Assembly (NCBI GenBank): GCA_037903355.1
Contig: JBAJFE010000023.1
Coordinates: forward strand, 1,364,001 to 1,428,000
Length of the DNA stretch: 64,000 nt
Source: Trichuris trichiura
Lineage: Eukaryota; Nematoda; Enoplea; Trichinellida; Trichuridae
Reading direction: 5' to 3'
A program made the translations under genes and the position numbers. This document shows positions 34,601 through 46,700 of this stretch, in pieces. Below the pieces are notes generated by a model, which was not told the origin of the DNA, ran no database searches, and saw only the letters and a program-made list of their open reading frames with translations. Position 1 is the first letter of the stretch; every line of letters starts with the position of its first letter.

Positions 34601-35970
34601 AACAGAGCAATCAATTTATGTGATCCAGAATTTCTCCGATCGGAATTCAACTACATCAGAAAAACATTCTACAAAAATGACTACCCGAAATCTTTTATTG
34701 ACCAAGTATTCAAGCAAAAGCTGCGCAACCAGGAATCACGGCAACTAAGTAATTTGCCTGATATACGCTTAGTTATCCCCTATGTGGCAGGACTAGGAGA
34801 AAAGATTGTCCAGTTAGGAAAACGGTTAGGGTTCCGAGTCTTTTTCAAAGACTTCCTCAACCTCAGGACAATTCTCCGGAAGGACAAAACGAAAATCCCA
34901 GAAAACAAAAGGACAGGATTAGTCTACGCAATCGAATGTCCCTGTTCAGGAGTGTACATTGGGGAAACGGGCAACACCCTCGAACACAGATTCAATGAAC
35001 ACATAAAGGGGTTAACCACTTATAACAACGCTAAAAACATTCTCAGCAACGGCAACAACCACACAAGACAACGTGGAAGACCAATATCAGACCCAAGGAT
35101 CACCATGGAGAAGGCAATACTAGCCTCGGCTGTTGTGGAACACGCATCACATTGCAATCTAAGCCTTGGCGCAAAAGTTTTATGTTATGAAAAGAATGCA
35201 CGCTTACGAAAAATTAAGGAAGCTCTGTATATTAGAAACAACACAACCTACAACCGAGATAAAGGAGCGGAAATAAATGAAATATGGACGAATATTGTAA
35301 CCCGCTCGAATTGTTGCTCGCTCAACTAAAATTGGATACACCCGCTCGAACTGCTGACAGACAAAGAGAAAAGAACTACAAGGCCCACTTTAAAACACTG
35401 GCCTTTAAACAGCTATACACCTTGCACGTTACTAGTGCACTTTATTCATACGTCAATCCTTAGACCGCTGATGACGGGTCAAGTTCGGACCCGAAAGCTA
35501 CGGACAGTTTATTAATAAAAGTTTTTCAACGGGACATAGAAAATCCGTACAAAAAGAAGCCAGCAAGGCATACTGTAGGTTTAAAAAAACCGGTTTTTCG
35601 CTCATACTTGAGTGACCATTGTAGTTGCAATATTTGGACAGCAATGGTCGAGGGAAGAAAAACTTAAATATCACATCATCCTCCGTTACCGCAAGCAGTG
35701 TCGTTCCGAACTATAAAGTTGCCCAATTTCAAATCTTGTTAGTACCTGCATATCATTTACTTTATACGCATTTGGTATTTCTTCTTTATTGAAATCGTCC
35801 TCGGTAAATCTCTTACGCCTAACGTGGCGCAGTTGTTGCGCTGCTGTTGAATCGAAGCCGTTTTTCGTCAAGTCGTCGTTCAACTGCGAATTGTCTATAA
35901 CAACGTCGAAAAGACTGGAAATGCATCTAAAGCGCAACATGCGATTTGACATTGCGGGTGCAGCCGACGG
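31680..35970 (-). CDS. Tectonic-family protein (ciliary transition zone), N-terminus not found
   Basis: Six minus-strand exons join in phase: 35970-35746, 32958-32701, 32650-32325, 32274-32106, 32054-31905 and 31844-31680, giving 430 residues to a TAG. The features match the Tectonic domain: LFDVVIDNSQLN; a FTGRNMLLGKPF block; VCRNVALK|ADFVIRIDANNTID; SFGYKLSSPL; VRFGQNTFASC, where the family has an FGxN...GC motif; CKYVQRIVGEKLYAVPE ... DSWIPI, matching the C-x-x-Q ... P ... DWVPI block; and HCRIVMDARMDIVYL, matching the CxIPxxLxIxVxY strand. Tectonics are secreted or membrane-tethered members of the MKS/B9 module that gates the base of cilia. In nematodes they act in sensory neurons. The missing part should hold the signal peptide and Cys-rich N-terminus; a possible extra exon ends with a good donor at about 36150. 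PLE copy 3 fills the first intron antisense. Confidence 0.75.
33151..33163 (+). repeat. 13-bp target-site duplication of PLE copy 3, left
   Basis: AGCAAGTCATACT here and AGCAAGGCATACT at 35562-35574 differ by one base. Confidence 0.65.
33208..35329 (+). pseudogene. PLE copy 3 reverse transcriptase / GIY-YIG endonuclease with one frameshift
   Basis: Frame one (33208-34191) covers the N-terminal region and RT blocks up to LVSFCMQE. Frame two (34139-35329) resumes at FYKQSNGVPMGNPLSPIPAE and continues through the catalytic KRYVDDIFVIIKNGKEE, the RT thumb (RKPTHTDQYLNFSSHHPRSV) and the GIY-YIG endonuclease (GLVYAIECPCSGVYIGETGN, then LEHRFNEH) to a stop at 35329. One small insertion near 34170 separates them, and VLAE of the sister copies is IPAE here. 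It is about 700 residues in all, close to full PLE length. No canonical ATG start is obvious at the left end. Confidence 0.93.
33210..33257 (+). repeat. 48-bp terminal inverted repeat of PLE copy 3, left arm
   Basis: It starts GGCTTCTTTTTGTACGG and is the exact reverse complement of 35514-35561. Confidence 0.95.
35462..35505 (+). ncRNA. hammerhead ribozyme core in the PLE copy 3 tail
   Basis: CTGATGA (35468-35474), stem II CGGGTC/GACCCG with loop AAGTTCG, and GAAA (35493-35496) give a canonical core. It lies just upstream of the terminal inverted repeat, at the position reported for PLE hammerheads. Confidence 0.82.
35514..35561 (-). repeat. 48-bp terminal inverted repeat of PLE copy 3, right arm
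   Basis: Exact reverse complement of 33210-33257. It contains AATAAAAG, then CAACGGGACA and CCGTACAAAAA, words shared with the other PLE-tail fragments in the window. Confidence 0.95.
35562..35574 (+). repeat. 13-bp target-site duplication of PLE copy 3, right
   Basis: One mismatch to 33151-33163. Confidence 0.65.
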
Positions 35971-36638
35971 CTGACAGAAGCTTCTGAAAAATTATTTCGT
36001 TGCTTTACGTTCATCTCAGCTCATTCGTACTCCTACCGGCTGAGTATCTCGCTTTGAGCGCCCTCTATCGATTGGCCGGTGACTCGGTTGCTTTGCCCTG
36101 CAATGTTATACGAAAATAGTCAACTTTCGTAGTAACACACTTCACATACCTGTTCCTTGGAGAACCATCGTAAGGATAAAGACTTGGCATTGATACGAGC
36201 CGCGAAACAGCCACATTCTAATCATCGTATAGGCGATTGTTTCTGCTCGTTGCCAATAGCAACTCGAAATCAGGTAAAGTATGCGCGCACGGCTAAACGG
36301 CGCGCATTCGGCAACCGTTACGCTATTATTTTTAAGAAAGGCAGCATTACACAATTAAATCAAGCGGTAGAAATTGAAAGTGAAAATAATTTTTAGTAAA
36401 GAATTATGTTTTAATTGGTATGAAAGAAAAATGTTATTGAATAATTATAGGTTGAGCAGAAGCTTCCAAGGACAACTTAAACGTACGCGAAGCCTTTTAC
36501 TCGCTAGCAAGAAACAAAAGCTGATACGCAACAATGTGTTATAGTTAAAATGAACGCGACATGGCCGCTGAGCGGGTCTATACTTAAAGGAATCATAGTT
36601 TTGAAACTTCTGAAATGCGTATTGAACATGCACATCAA
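35971..36638. other. region between the Josephin and Tectonic genes
   Basis: This probably contains the missing 5' exon(s) of the Tectonic gene. A minus-strand stretch ending at about 36150 with CAG|GTATGTG reads CGCFAARINAKSLSLRWF then SKEQ, and is in phase with the exon at 35970. No firm first exon or signal peptide was found. The rest is AT-rich 3' UTR of the Josephin gene. Confidence 0.35.
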
Positions 36639-37430
36639 TTAAGCAACGGTAACGTCGGGTGATTGCCGCCTATTGACGTTATCTGCCGAATCGCGGCGGA
36701 CAATTGTAAACAGTTGGACGTCGCGGGATTGCAGGAGATCGCTAAGGAATTGTACAAGTTGTTGTCGCCCGCCGATGACTTGCGCATTCGACAACTTTGA
36801 ATCCAAGTTGTAATACGTACCTTCTATCTCTCTGATGGCGTACTGAAAAGCAAAAAGAGGCGGGGAATTTTTTGTTTGAAAAAACGTTGACAAACAAGCA
36901 CGGACCCAATGCCTGTTGCTCCACAACGGTATGGGTACGCCAAGCAGGCTCCAACTGGAAGGCACGTTAACAATGAAGCCAATGAAGTCGGTTGTCAATA
37001 CGCTGTCGACGTTTCTACAAAAAAGGAGTTGCCGTGAAAGGCGCGCAAGATAAGCGTAGGAGCGTACTTGCGCCTGTCGAACCACAAAGCCGAACAACCG
37101 GTTTTCAACAGCGCTTCTTGAATAACGTTAATGTCGTAATCGCCCAGACCAAACATGCTTCGATGGGGATTGAGCAGGCGGGAAGGCGTTAGCCTACAGC
37201 AAAAAGAAAAAAAAATTGGCTAGAAATATTTAGGCGTTGTCAAGTCCGTACCGCAGACATATCTCATCCAGTTGCGCTTTGGTATAGATTGCCTTTTGGA
37301 AAAGATTGTTCAACGCGTGCAGAGCGCATAGCTGAAGCAATTGCTTTTCGTGATAGACGCGATGATTTTTGGTTGAATCCACGGTGGCGAGACACAAATT
37401 CCGTATGGACAATTCTTTCCTCTAGCGGCG
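36639..37430 (-). CDS. Josephin-domain deubiquitinase (JOSD1/2-like)
   Basis: The exons on the minus strand are about 37430-37252, 37193-37068, 37014-36906 and 36842-36639. Introns are short (53-63 bases) and phases agree. The protein is one Josephin domain: VYHEKQLLQLCALHALNNLF contains the catalytic Cys of Josephins (Q...LCA.HALNN); then LLNPHRSMFGLGDYDINVI, ALWFDRRK, FIGFIVNVPSSW, the catalytic His in SNRHW, and GTYYNLDSKLSNAQVIGG with the third catalytic-site Asn/Asp. This is the order and spacing of human JOSD1 and JOSD2, small cysteine proteases that cleave ubiquitin and affect membrane dynamics. No UIM or long tail follows, unlike ataxin-3. The start is uncertain: the frame has a stop just upstream of a weak CTAG acceptor at about 37427, so the initiating ATG is probably in an unseen upstream exon. 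Confidence 0.9.
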
Positions 37431-40400
37431 TAAGACGTTGAGCTCCGATAGCAAAGTAATCAAGATCTTATTAAAACTTGCTAAATCTTAGTTTTCGTAA
37501 TACGTATTTCATACTTTAAGAGGCTGAAGCGATACTCCCGCTAAGTTTTGCTCTCTCTTACGCATAAAAGTTCATATCGAAGCAAATATGCCTCGTCTGT
37601 CCAAGCTTAAAAACTGTTCTACTAGCTAACGAGTTGTTTGTAGCGCGAAAAATCTCTAAACCAAAAAGAGTAGTAAAACTAATAATAACCGTCGCTTTTC
37701 TCAGCGCTGCTTCACTTAGAGCATAATTGCATTAAATCCGGATAGAAGATGGGTCAGCATACTGTGCAATTAACTTAGTTATCTTTTATTGATTCTCTGC
37801 ACCTGTCGTTTCCGTATTTAATTTATTGTTGCTTTTTGCGCCGCTATGACTGATATTCGTGCCTTATTCGGTCATATTGCTCACCCTGCTTGCCGCTTTA
37901 TGACATACGCAGGTAATTTCCAGTTCATTAAGTTGGATGCAATTCGCCCCGTTAAACTTGCTAATGATAATTAGGAATAATATTAAGAGCGTTTTTTTGC
38001 TAATTGCAAAAATATATAACGGAAAAGTTTTTTGCATTTCATTTGTCTCGAAAGATAAGCAGTTGTACCAAGTCGATGTACCGGTTTGCATATGTGCATA
38101 GGCGTTCACCTGCTGTTGAATTCTGTTAGCTGCAGCATTCGCGTAGAACTTAACAAATGCTGTTGTATCGTTCCTGCTAATTATTTTACCTGTGGAACAT
38201 TTTAAAAATATCGTGAAGCAGATAAGGCGATAAAAAAGTTGACTTTGAATTTTAAGACCGTAAAGCTATTTTTCTGCTTGTCTCTCAACGTATAGCATAT
38301 TGTATTGTACTGCGCGGCATTTAAAAATACTTAGTAAAAAAAAGGAAGCTGTTTACTTTGACTGAAATAACCCTTTTACATCGTAAGGCTCCTGTTGCTG
38401 CGAAAGGTTGATATTCCAATTTGCGCCACCATTCAATTACCAAAAACATATGATACATTATTTTCGTAGGAAATATGCCGTGTTCGATTGCGGAACAGAA
38501 TATGTAGTTAAATCGTTCTTATGTTAGCTTGTTGAATGATGCGTAGGAGCTTGGGGTAAAATGTTTATTACTTTTCGCGCTTCCATATCTCGTACGCTAT
38601 GTAATGTTTATTATTTTGTCAAGTATTTGAACTTTTTTTTCAAAAAAAGGCATTTATGTCATTGTTCGCTGCCTACTGTAACTTATCATTTTCTCGTACC
38701 TGCGAATCATCTATGACTTTGTTGCTCCCGCGAGCTCTGTCCAGCGGGTTAGCGTCGTCGAGTAGATTGAAACTATTTTATTTATTAACGTTTGTATACA
38801 GAAACGCGGTGCGGCTAAAAATATTTCGTAACTAATTATTTTCATAGACAGCTTTGGAAGTCGCGCGCTGATCAACGTTTTTTGTCACCCCTAATTTCTT
38901 ATGCGTTACTTTTTCTGCACCGCATTGAACCTGTAGTTCGGCTTTTGTACATTTTTGTTATTTCTGCTTCACATATTGAATAACAGTAAGCTACCGCAAT
39001 GTGATGGTCAAGTTCAGTATTGAATTTAACTCATTAGAACGGACAACAGCTAACCACAGCTTCCGTGCTTTTTTAATTAGTAGGAAAAAAATCATACTGA
39101 GGAATATTTTTGCTATGACCAATCGTGCGGTTGTTTGATTCAGTAAATTTTTGTTATGAATTCTACCTGATTAAACAATGATTTTTGACAAAAGGCTTTG
39201 TTCGTAGTAGCGAATGATTCACGGGGAGGTGCTTGTTAATGAATTTTCGCATGAACAAATGTTGTTGACGACTTTGTTGTCCTTTCGCAATGCCTCCGTA
39301 CGATTTCTGTTTGCTCATTGCAACTGGTGCGCAGCGCTAATATTTACGGCTCAGAATTGAGGATATGCGCACATTCGATGAATCAGCAGTCCCGTACACT
39401 CCAATTTTTCCGTCTCATGCTGTTACGTATGCTAACGATTTTTTTTTGTAATTATTCAAATTAACCTTATCCGTTATTGGAGCCGTTGCCAAGAAGTTGA
39501 ATTGAATTTTAATTTTTTGCCATAACCAATAATTCTAAACTCAATTTTTTAACTGTTAAAATAGTAGTGTCTCTTTTCCTTGAATGTACAATTAAGTTTT
39601 GTAAAATCTGTCGTCCAATATTCCGACTTTTTTTGAAGGTGTGTTCGTGAACGACTCAGCTCACGCTAGTTAATTGCCAGTGAAATAATGCGCTCTATCC
39701 GCTTTCCATTGCCGAATTGTCTTTCCTCTTTAACTAGTGCGGTTTGACTAAAAAACTTCAATGTACGTGATTATCATTTCCTGTAATTTCTGTAGTCAAC
39801 CTCTTGGCTACCCGATAGTGATTGGGCGTACGATCTTGGTGTGTCGCGGTTTTCGGCAAAAGCAGGTTGCAAAGTAAGAATGCCTTCCATAGTTGTTGCC
39901 ATATAATGACTGCGTAGGCGTAAGCGTATTTTGTCTCTAAGCGTAATTTAGTTCATTGCTCATATATATATATTTATATATTATCCATTGATTTCCTTAT
40001 GGTGGCGAAGAGATGAGCGCTTTTTAAGGCTTCATGAACGTCTTAACTATTAGTATTTCCCTCGATGGGCTTAGCACTGTTCGAGCATTCTCGCTGAATT
40101 TAATCTTATGCAAATGTTTAAGCATTTAAGAATTTAGGAGCAATATTAAGTGAGCTATTAATTTTTTTTTGTAGTTCTTACTGGCGCGCAGTTTGAAACC
40201 TTGACTTTCAACTATTTAAGTCACAGTATAACTTTTCTTCGTCGAAATGCTCTGTACCAGACGCGAAGTTCTACTCTTCAATTTTCTCTGAATTTTCAGT
40301 GCATATACAATGCGCTACTAAAACTAAACACGGTGCGCATTTATGTTTCTTATACCACTTTATTTATATGTCAGAAAAATAGTTTTAATAATTTTAAGAA

Positions 40401-43400
40401 AAAGCAGGTTCCATTCAGGAATAAGATGGCATTGTGGTGCGTAGTTTCCTCCAGAGAAGCATACTTGATTTTTTGAAGTGACATAGCGTCGCAAAGCTTT
40501 ACGCGCGAGATCCTCTACTTGTGTTTCCCTTTTGATTTTGGAGCGTTCCATAGAAAGGCTTTTTGTACTGTAAATCTTAAACGAACTTAGACTTATAGGC
40601 GTAAGCATTTAGGCTTTGCTCCTTTTCTACTTTATAGGACGTTACGCGAAATCCATTTGTCCTATGTCAACCGTAGTCGTACTACAGTCTATATATGGTA
40701 AATTTTATGGTTATTAGCTCTTCCGTAAGTACTAAGAAAACAAAATGCACGCGCTTTTGAATTCCAGCGTAGTCTTACGGTAGTTGAGCCGAATATCCAA
40801 CCGCGCCGATGCTATTTCCTTTTTTGGTCGTTATTCCGCTTCACTGTTTCAATATTTTTGCGTCTCAACGAGTTTTACTTCTCTACAATCTTCTTTTCAA
40901 TTATTTTACGGCTGTAATAGTCTTACGTAATTTCATCAGCTATTTTCAGGTTCAAGTTGAATTTTCGAACACGATTGTTTTCCGCTTTCATTTTAGCTTT
41001 CCGCTGGTCAACTGTTCGGTATTTCGTGCAGACTGCTTGCCCCGTGCAGATTTCAATTGTTGCAAATTGTCCTGGCGCCTTTGCAACTGCCTTTTAGTCC
41101 TCTCCGCTCTATTGGTCATTCTTTCACTATCGGTTCAGGTACGTTTCCTACGGTTGATCATTTGTTACGCGGTTGTGTCTCCGACGCGCTTTCAAATTAT
41201 CTTCTTTTTTTAAACTCCAATCAAAGCGTTGCCCAGTGGCGGTATGTTTGTTTCCAGTTTGCAACTTTTTAAGTTAAACTCAGCGGTAAAAGCAAAGAGG
41301 CGAATAATAAATGACGAATTCATTCATTCCCTGTTGTTCGTTCGTCCAAGCGTACGTGTACGCATTAAATCATTTTTGGGCGCATTCCTTTCGCTGCCGC
41401 CCTTAAGTTCTTTAAACGACGAACGTGCTAGTCGCTTGGTGGGTTTTTAGTTTCTCATTTTAGGCAACTTGTTTGATGTTGAAGGCCCGTTTTCAGCCAG
41501 TTATCATCTTTTAGCCACCAAGTATGGTTGAGGTCTGCTTTGCTTTTGTTCTAGCTTCAGCATGCTCAAGAGAGCCTATCCGGCTGTCTTTTACTTTATT
41601 ACCAGATTTGATGCTGCATCCATCTAAGAAACTATTGTCCGTAGAATTGAGTAGCGCCTGTACGCCATATATTTTCACAAGTTAATGCGTAGTTCCAATA
41701 GTTGACATGATTTCACGATAGACGCTATAATCAGGTCAGTGAACCATGAAAGCTCGTCTATTTCGGATAAACCGATTCAAGTAATAATATATTGTATGTA
41801 TAGACGTACAGAAAGCGAAATATGAATCATTCGTCTCCAGTTACAACTGTGCCAACTGACTTATCAAATTACGAGATACAGTCTTGCGCGGTTGGTAGCC
41901 CGAAGTTGTTCGAATCGATCAAAAGGTGCCAATGTCGGTTTTGCTTGAAAAAAATAACCTCCTTAAAAGTTTGCGCAATTAATTACGCGTTCAATTTTGA
42001 ATTTCACTTGCAGAGACAAAAGATGAGCAACCAGTTTTGCGTTGCGTCGGCGCGGTTGCGCAACTTCTTCCGTTATTGTTGCATTTGCGACGCGCCAATG
42101 GCGGAAGATTGATGGGCGCTCCGTTCGCCTTTCCACTTTGAAGTACTTTCATTGGGTAAGTTGAAAGTGCGTCGCCGAATCAGGTTTTCCCTGTTTGTCG
42201 TAGCGGTAATGAGCAGCAATTTTTTTACGACAAAAATGCCGACATTGTCCAGTCCGCATCGACGCATACGTTATTCGGCTTTCCGCTTTCCGCCGCGGTT
42301 GCAAAGCTTCATTTTGCTCGCTGCGTTCTTGTACTTTCCGTACATTTTTGCCCAACCGTTTCCTTGCCTTGCGAGTAAGTCAATTGTTCGATGGGCTTCT
42401 TATTTTTGTCCATTTAATAGTTTTGCCCTCTTTTCATCTATGCCTCTTGTGGTTTCGTTTTATGCAAATTAGTAGCTCGAAAAATGGTTCAGCCCAATAT
42501 TTTTACCGTAGCGGGTAATGTGCGCTCCTTCGTTGCAGATCTTTCGATGTTTTAGTATTAATTACCCCTAACTGTGACTGCTTTCATTCAGCGGTCGATT
42601 TCTATGTTCTTCTCGCCCGTTTTATCTCCAATGAGTCTAAGCACTTTTTGTCTATGGCATTTAAGCAAGTTGTAACAGCTGGTCTTTTCTGCCAACTCTT
42701 CCGGCGTAACTCGTCTGTCAGTCACCTTAATACAATTACGTATACAGTAGGCTCTCGTTGTCGGCGGTTGTTGGTTCCAGGACTTTCGACGCTTATAGTC
42801 AGGTCCCGTGCGCAAAATGTCAAATCATTTGTGAACAACCTACACGCTTTCTCATGTACACAACAAATAAACATGAAATAACTTATAGTTACTAATATTA
42901 ATTAGCGCCAAATAAATAGTCTAATAAAGAAAATAATGACGTAAAACAATCGCAAAATATATTGGAATGCGAATTACTTTCGGAATACGTTTTTTCAGCT
43001 GTTGTTACGGTATTGGCCCGTTATTTTAGTAAAAACAAATTCTGTGCGAAGCTATGGACAACACCGTAACAATAAAAACTGCATACTCCACGTGAACTAC
43101 TGCAATCTCGTACAAAGAAACTACGTTTCAGTGCTGTAAGCGAAAGGTAAAGGCGCTGAGCCTGAGCTGACACCATTGATTCCAGTTCGTCTTTAAGAAC
43201 AATCATTGCTTGTGTACCCCTTATGCTGTCTCTTAATTAAGCATAGTGAACGATGAAGAGCGAATGTTAGAACGACGTTCGAACAAGTAATCCGTGTAGC
43301 TACGCTGATAATCGCGAAAAGAATGAAGAACTACGACAGAGCTCTTATTTTTGCGTCTTCCTTAGGTTTGGTAGGTTATAATTGTGATGTATGCTCTGTC

Positions 43401-43512
43401 ATTTTGCTTAAACACACCGAAGGCACCCAGTTGCACAATCTTTTCCGTATTCTTAATTAGTTTTGACGTCTTTGTCTCAGTTAATAGAAGGATTATGGGA
43501 TATAAAGATGCC
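37431..43512. other. 6-kb AT-rich stretch, no supported gene
   Basis: The plus strand is strikingly T-rich over much of this block. The open frames (40201-40476, 40809-41213, 41822-42112, 42152-42472) have no recognisable domain. The one at 41822-42112 has a few Cys pairs (QCRFC, CCICD) but no family match that I can name. An (AT)n patch lies at about 39965-39980. Confidence 0.4.
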
Positions 43513-43756
43513 TTTTCATGTTAAACTGTTTCTTATACGGAATGTATGTCCCGTCGATAAACTTTTAATTCTCAAAAGCTTTCAGCTCAATCGTGACCCG
43601 TTTTAAGCGGTCTTAAATTATAAATATATTTATATTTATTGATATTTATAATTTAAGACCACCGAAGAGGGGTCACGATTGAGCTAAAAGCTTTTGAGAA
43701 TTAAAAATTTTTAAATGGGACATACATTCGTTGTTAGAAACAGTTTAACATGAAAA
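43513..43756. repeat. 244-bp palindrome made of PLE-tail sequence
   Basis: The left arm (from TTTTCATGTTAAACTGTTTC) and right arm (ending AGAAACAGTTTAACATGAAA) are near-perfect reverse complements around an AT-rich centre at about 43635. Each arm includes a decayed hammerhead-like region (GGGTCACGATTGAGCT flanked by ACCGAAGA- and AAAAGC-like words) and the tail word ATGTCCCGT / GGGACATA. CAGTCCCGTAC follows at about 43760. Confidence 0.85.
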
Positions 43757-46700
43757 TCCACAGTCCCGTACCAAAAAGTTATATTTATAAAGGTGCCTCT
43801 GTTTTCTCATAGGGTAATATGCTCCCGCAACATGTAATCTTCAGTGGGAGGATGAGAGAACATTGAGACAAAGATGCAGAGGCATAAAGTTCAGTGAAGC
43901 ATGAGCTGTTCTGATCAGTAAAACCAGGAACTGTCCATCAAGTCCTTCATCTGTATCTTGCTCATAAAGTCAGCTACAAGCAACTAGATGTTGGGCGTGT
44001 TTAATGAACTTCTGCTGGCTACAGAAGCAGAAGCGTTCCGAAAGCTTTGAGACAATCATCTTCTATTGTCATCTAAGCACAAAATTCTTCTCTCAGCCTT
44101 CTCGATCTTCAACAACCAAAACTGAGGTCGTTTAGCAGTAGTCAGCATTGAGCAACGACTATCTTGGATGAACATGATAAGGTGACTGTCCTAATATCGA
44201 TTTGCACTTTTCACAAACAGAAGTGCTTAAACTATAATGTAAAAAACGTATTTTTTTCCTACTTAAAATTACTGCACACCAAAGGAAATTTCAATTTCGG
44301 TAGAATAAGATGGGCTGTTACCTTTTTAAGCCTTTGCTGTTGCTAACGGACTTCCTAATCTATCGAACAGGCAATAAGCTCGGCTAAATTTAAAACTTTG
44401 GCGCGTTAAGCAATCTTACAATTTTTTTCTTCTGAAAAGTTATGCCGCCTCTCTGAGACAGCCAATATTCAAACTTAACCGCTTCTATAGGTAGGGAAGT
44501 TTATTACTATTCATAAGCCATTATAACTTTGGGAAATGAGAAACTAAAAGCAACACGCGAATGACAGCTCATCATAGTGGTACTAAGTATTAGCGTTGTG
44601 CACAAGTTGAGAAGCCATAAGAACAGAAAATACCATTTCCTAAGGTCACATGATGGAATCCTATCATTAAATACAGGAAAAAAATACTGCGACGCTGCTA
44701 TATTCAGCAGCGATCCATTAACCTCTGCTAAAAATGACGTCATTGTTTTTTAAAGACAAACCGCGTTGAATCAAATCCGCGGATAAGGAGAGCCTACTGT
44801 ATTACCTCCAATAAGTAATATATTTGCTGTATGCTCGATCATCTGAAATTATCAAATAATAAAAGATGCTATAAATAGTCTGTAAGTTACAAGCTTCGCG
44901 CTTGTGTAAGCTCCGTGGTAGAAATTTCAACATTTCAATTCATTTTGTCTTAGACGTAAGTGATTCCTTTTCCTAACGTTGTATAATGGTCTCAAATTAC
45001 GCTTGTTTTCCTTTGAGCGTATAACAAATATGGCGCTAACAGCGAGGATGTTTTCCTTAAACGAAGAATGAAGATTCTCAACAGTAGGTTTTCTTATTTT
45101 GTTTTTTATTATTGTCTGTAATGTGACGATGCTTTTTACAGTTACGGTTTTGCAGCAGAAAATGTAGGGATATTAAGATTTGTCATAAATCTTTAGTTGA
45201 GGGCATCCGGAGCAGTCTTTTTTTATAAGATTGAAAGAAGAGCAATTTTTAAGCCTTTCAGGATTGACGACATCGTCTACCAAATAGCAAGCGATAACCT
45301 CAATAAAATTTACATATTTTGCCCAGTGCAGCACGCATAGTATTAGTATTCACCAAAAGTGTTAGGAGAGCGATGAGAAGAAGCTCTAAGTCATTGGCAT
45401 CCCCACCTTTGTTCATTATGACGTCCAAAATTGGAATTCGTTGTCACAAACCCCGAAACTCATCCATAAAAACTCCAAGTTAATGCCTCCTCGACTTTTT
45501 CCTTACCAACAAAAGGCGGCAAATGTTGTGCATTTCTTAAAAGCCCTAAAAGGGATGCACGTTTGTCAGAATATTCCTAGATGTTCCGAACTTTATGTTT
45601 TTTCCAAACTGTTGTGACGTCACAAGCGGAAAATTTTACGCACGACCTCTCACGTGACACTTTGCGACTTCGTAGCGCTTTATAAAATTAAACGGATGCA
45701 TATATGGCAAAAAGGTTGCCGATGAAGCAAGCGACGCTGCGGAATGCCTTCTCAATGCTTAAAAGGAAATGTTTTCTATAATTCTTATTTTGTCGTGTTG
45801 ATATAAGCGCCACTGTCGACCTGTTAACATTGGGTTTATGCAAATATTGCATAATACCTATGACATCCGGTCATGAGAATATAATATTTGCGTATATGTA
45901 TTCTTTATTGATTTTTCTAATTTTTTAAGTTTATATAATATATACGTATGCGATTTTGTATTGAAGTTTTAGGTAGCGTCTCTATTTATGTTGAACTTTT
46001 ACGTATGCTTACCCCAAGAGCTTGCGTTCGTTGGATACGATTTTTCCAACTCCATTAGCATTTGTTGGCTACGGTTAGTTTGGGTGGTATCTTTGCTTGA
46101 CGAGCAAAGCAACAATGGACCAAAAGTAGAACTCGATACGGCCATTACCGGTTTAATTGAAAGCAGGAATGGCCGTGGTACTTTTTGGTCTTTTTTGACG
46201 GGACAGCTTTGAAATTTTGTTTGCTTACGTTGTTTGACAGACTATTAATCTTTCGGTTGGCCGATGCCGCGTTTTCTACTTTTAAACGTTTTTTGCTTCC
46301 TGCTCAATACGCTTTTTTTGCCCCCGTCGTTTCCAGGTTGACTTGGCGATCGTCTTCTACACTCGGCGCGGCAACTGCCAACTTCGCGCCGCCAGAGCTA
46401 TACCGGCCCGGTGGGACCACATTAAGACACCGTTTTTCAATGCTTTTTGCCAGCGCGGGAAAAATTCCTTTCGCTGTTTTTTTTACCTCTTTTAGAAGTG
46501 CGCATTGTACGCAAATAGGCGTATATTTATTTTCAACACTTTTCCCGCCCGTTTTGCTCACAAGCTATTTCATTGATTTGTTCCTATTCGTTATGGGCCC
46601 TGTCTTCGTTGTCCAGCACGAAAGTTCCCTTCTACTGAATTGGCCACGTGTGTTGTAGAAGTGCCGAAAATTCAAATTTGTAGAGGGCGCTCGTGTACCA

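Larger units (their letters stand above)
33164..35561 (+). mobile_element. Penelope-like retroelement, copy 3, the most complete
   Basis: It lies antisense in the first recognised intron of the Tectonic gene. Both ends carry a perfect 48-bp inverted repeat (33210-33257 and 35514-35561). The right arm is the very end of the element, and the left arm follows 46 bp of further sequence. A near-perfect 13-bp direct repeat flanks it. The order is inverted tail fragment, RT/endonuclease, hammerhead core, tail. Confidence 0.9.

Noticed and set aside
40809..41213. 134-residue Phe/Leu-rich open frame
   Set aside because: Same T-rich artefact; no ordered membrane-protein motifs.
46185..46658. 157-residue hydrophobic open frame
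   Set aside because: T-rich DNA gives Phe/Leu-rich frames by chance; no recognisable family, and an equally plausible minus frame overlaps it.
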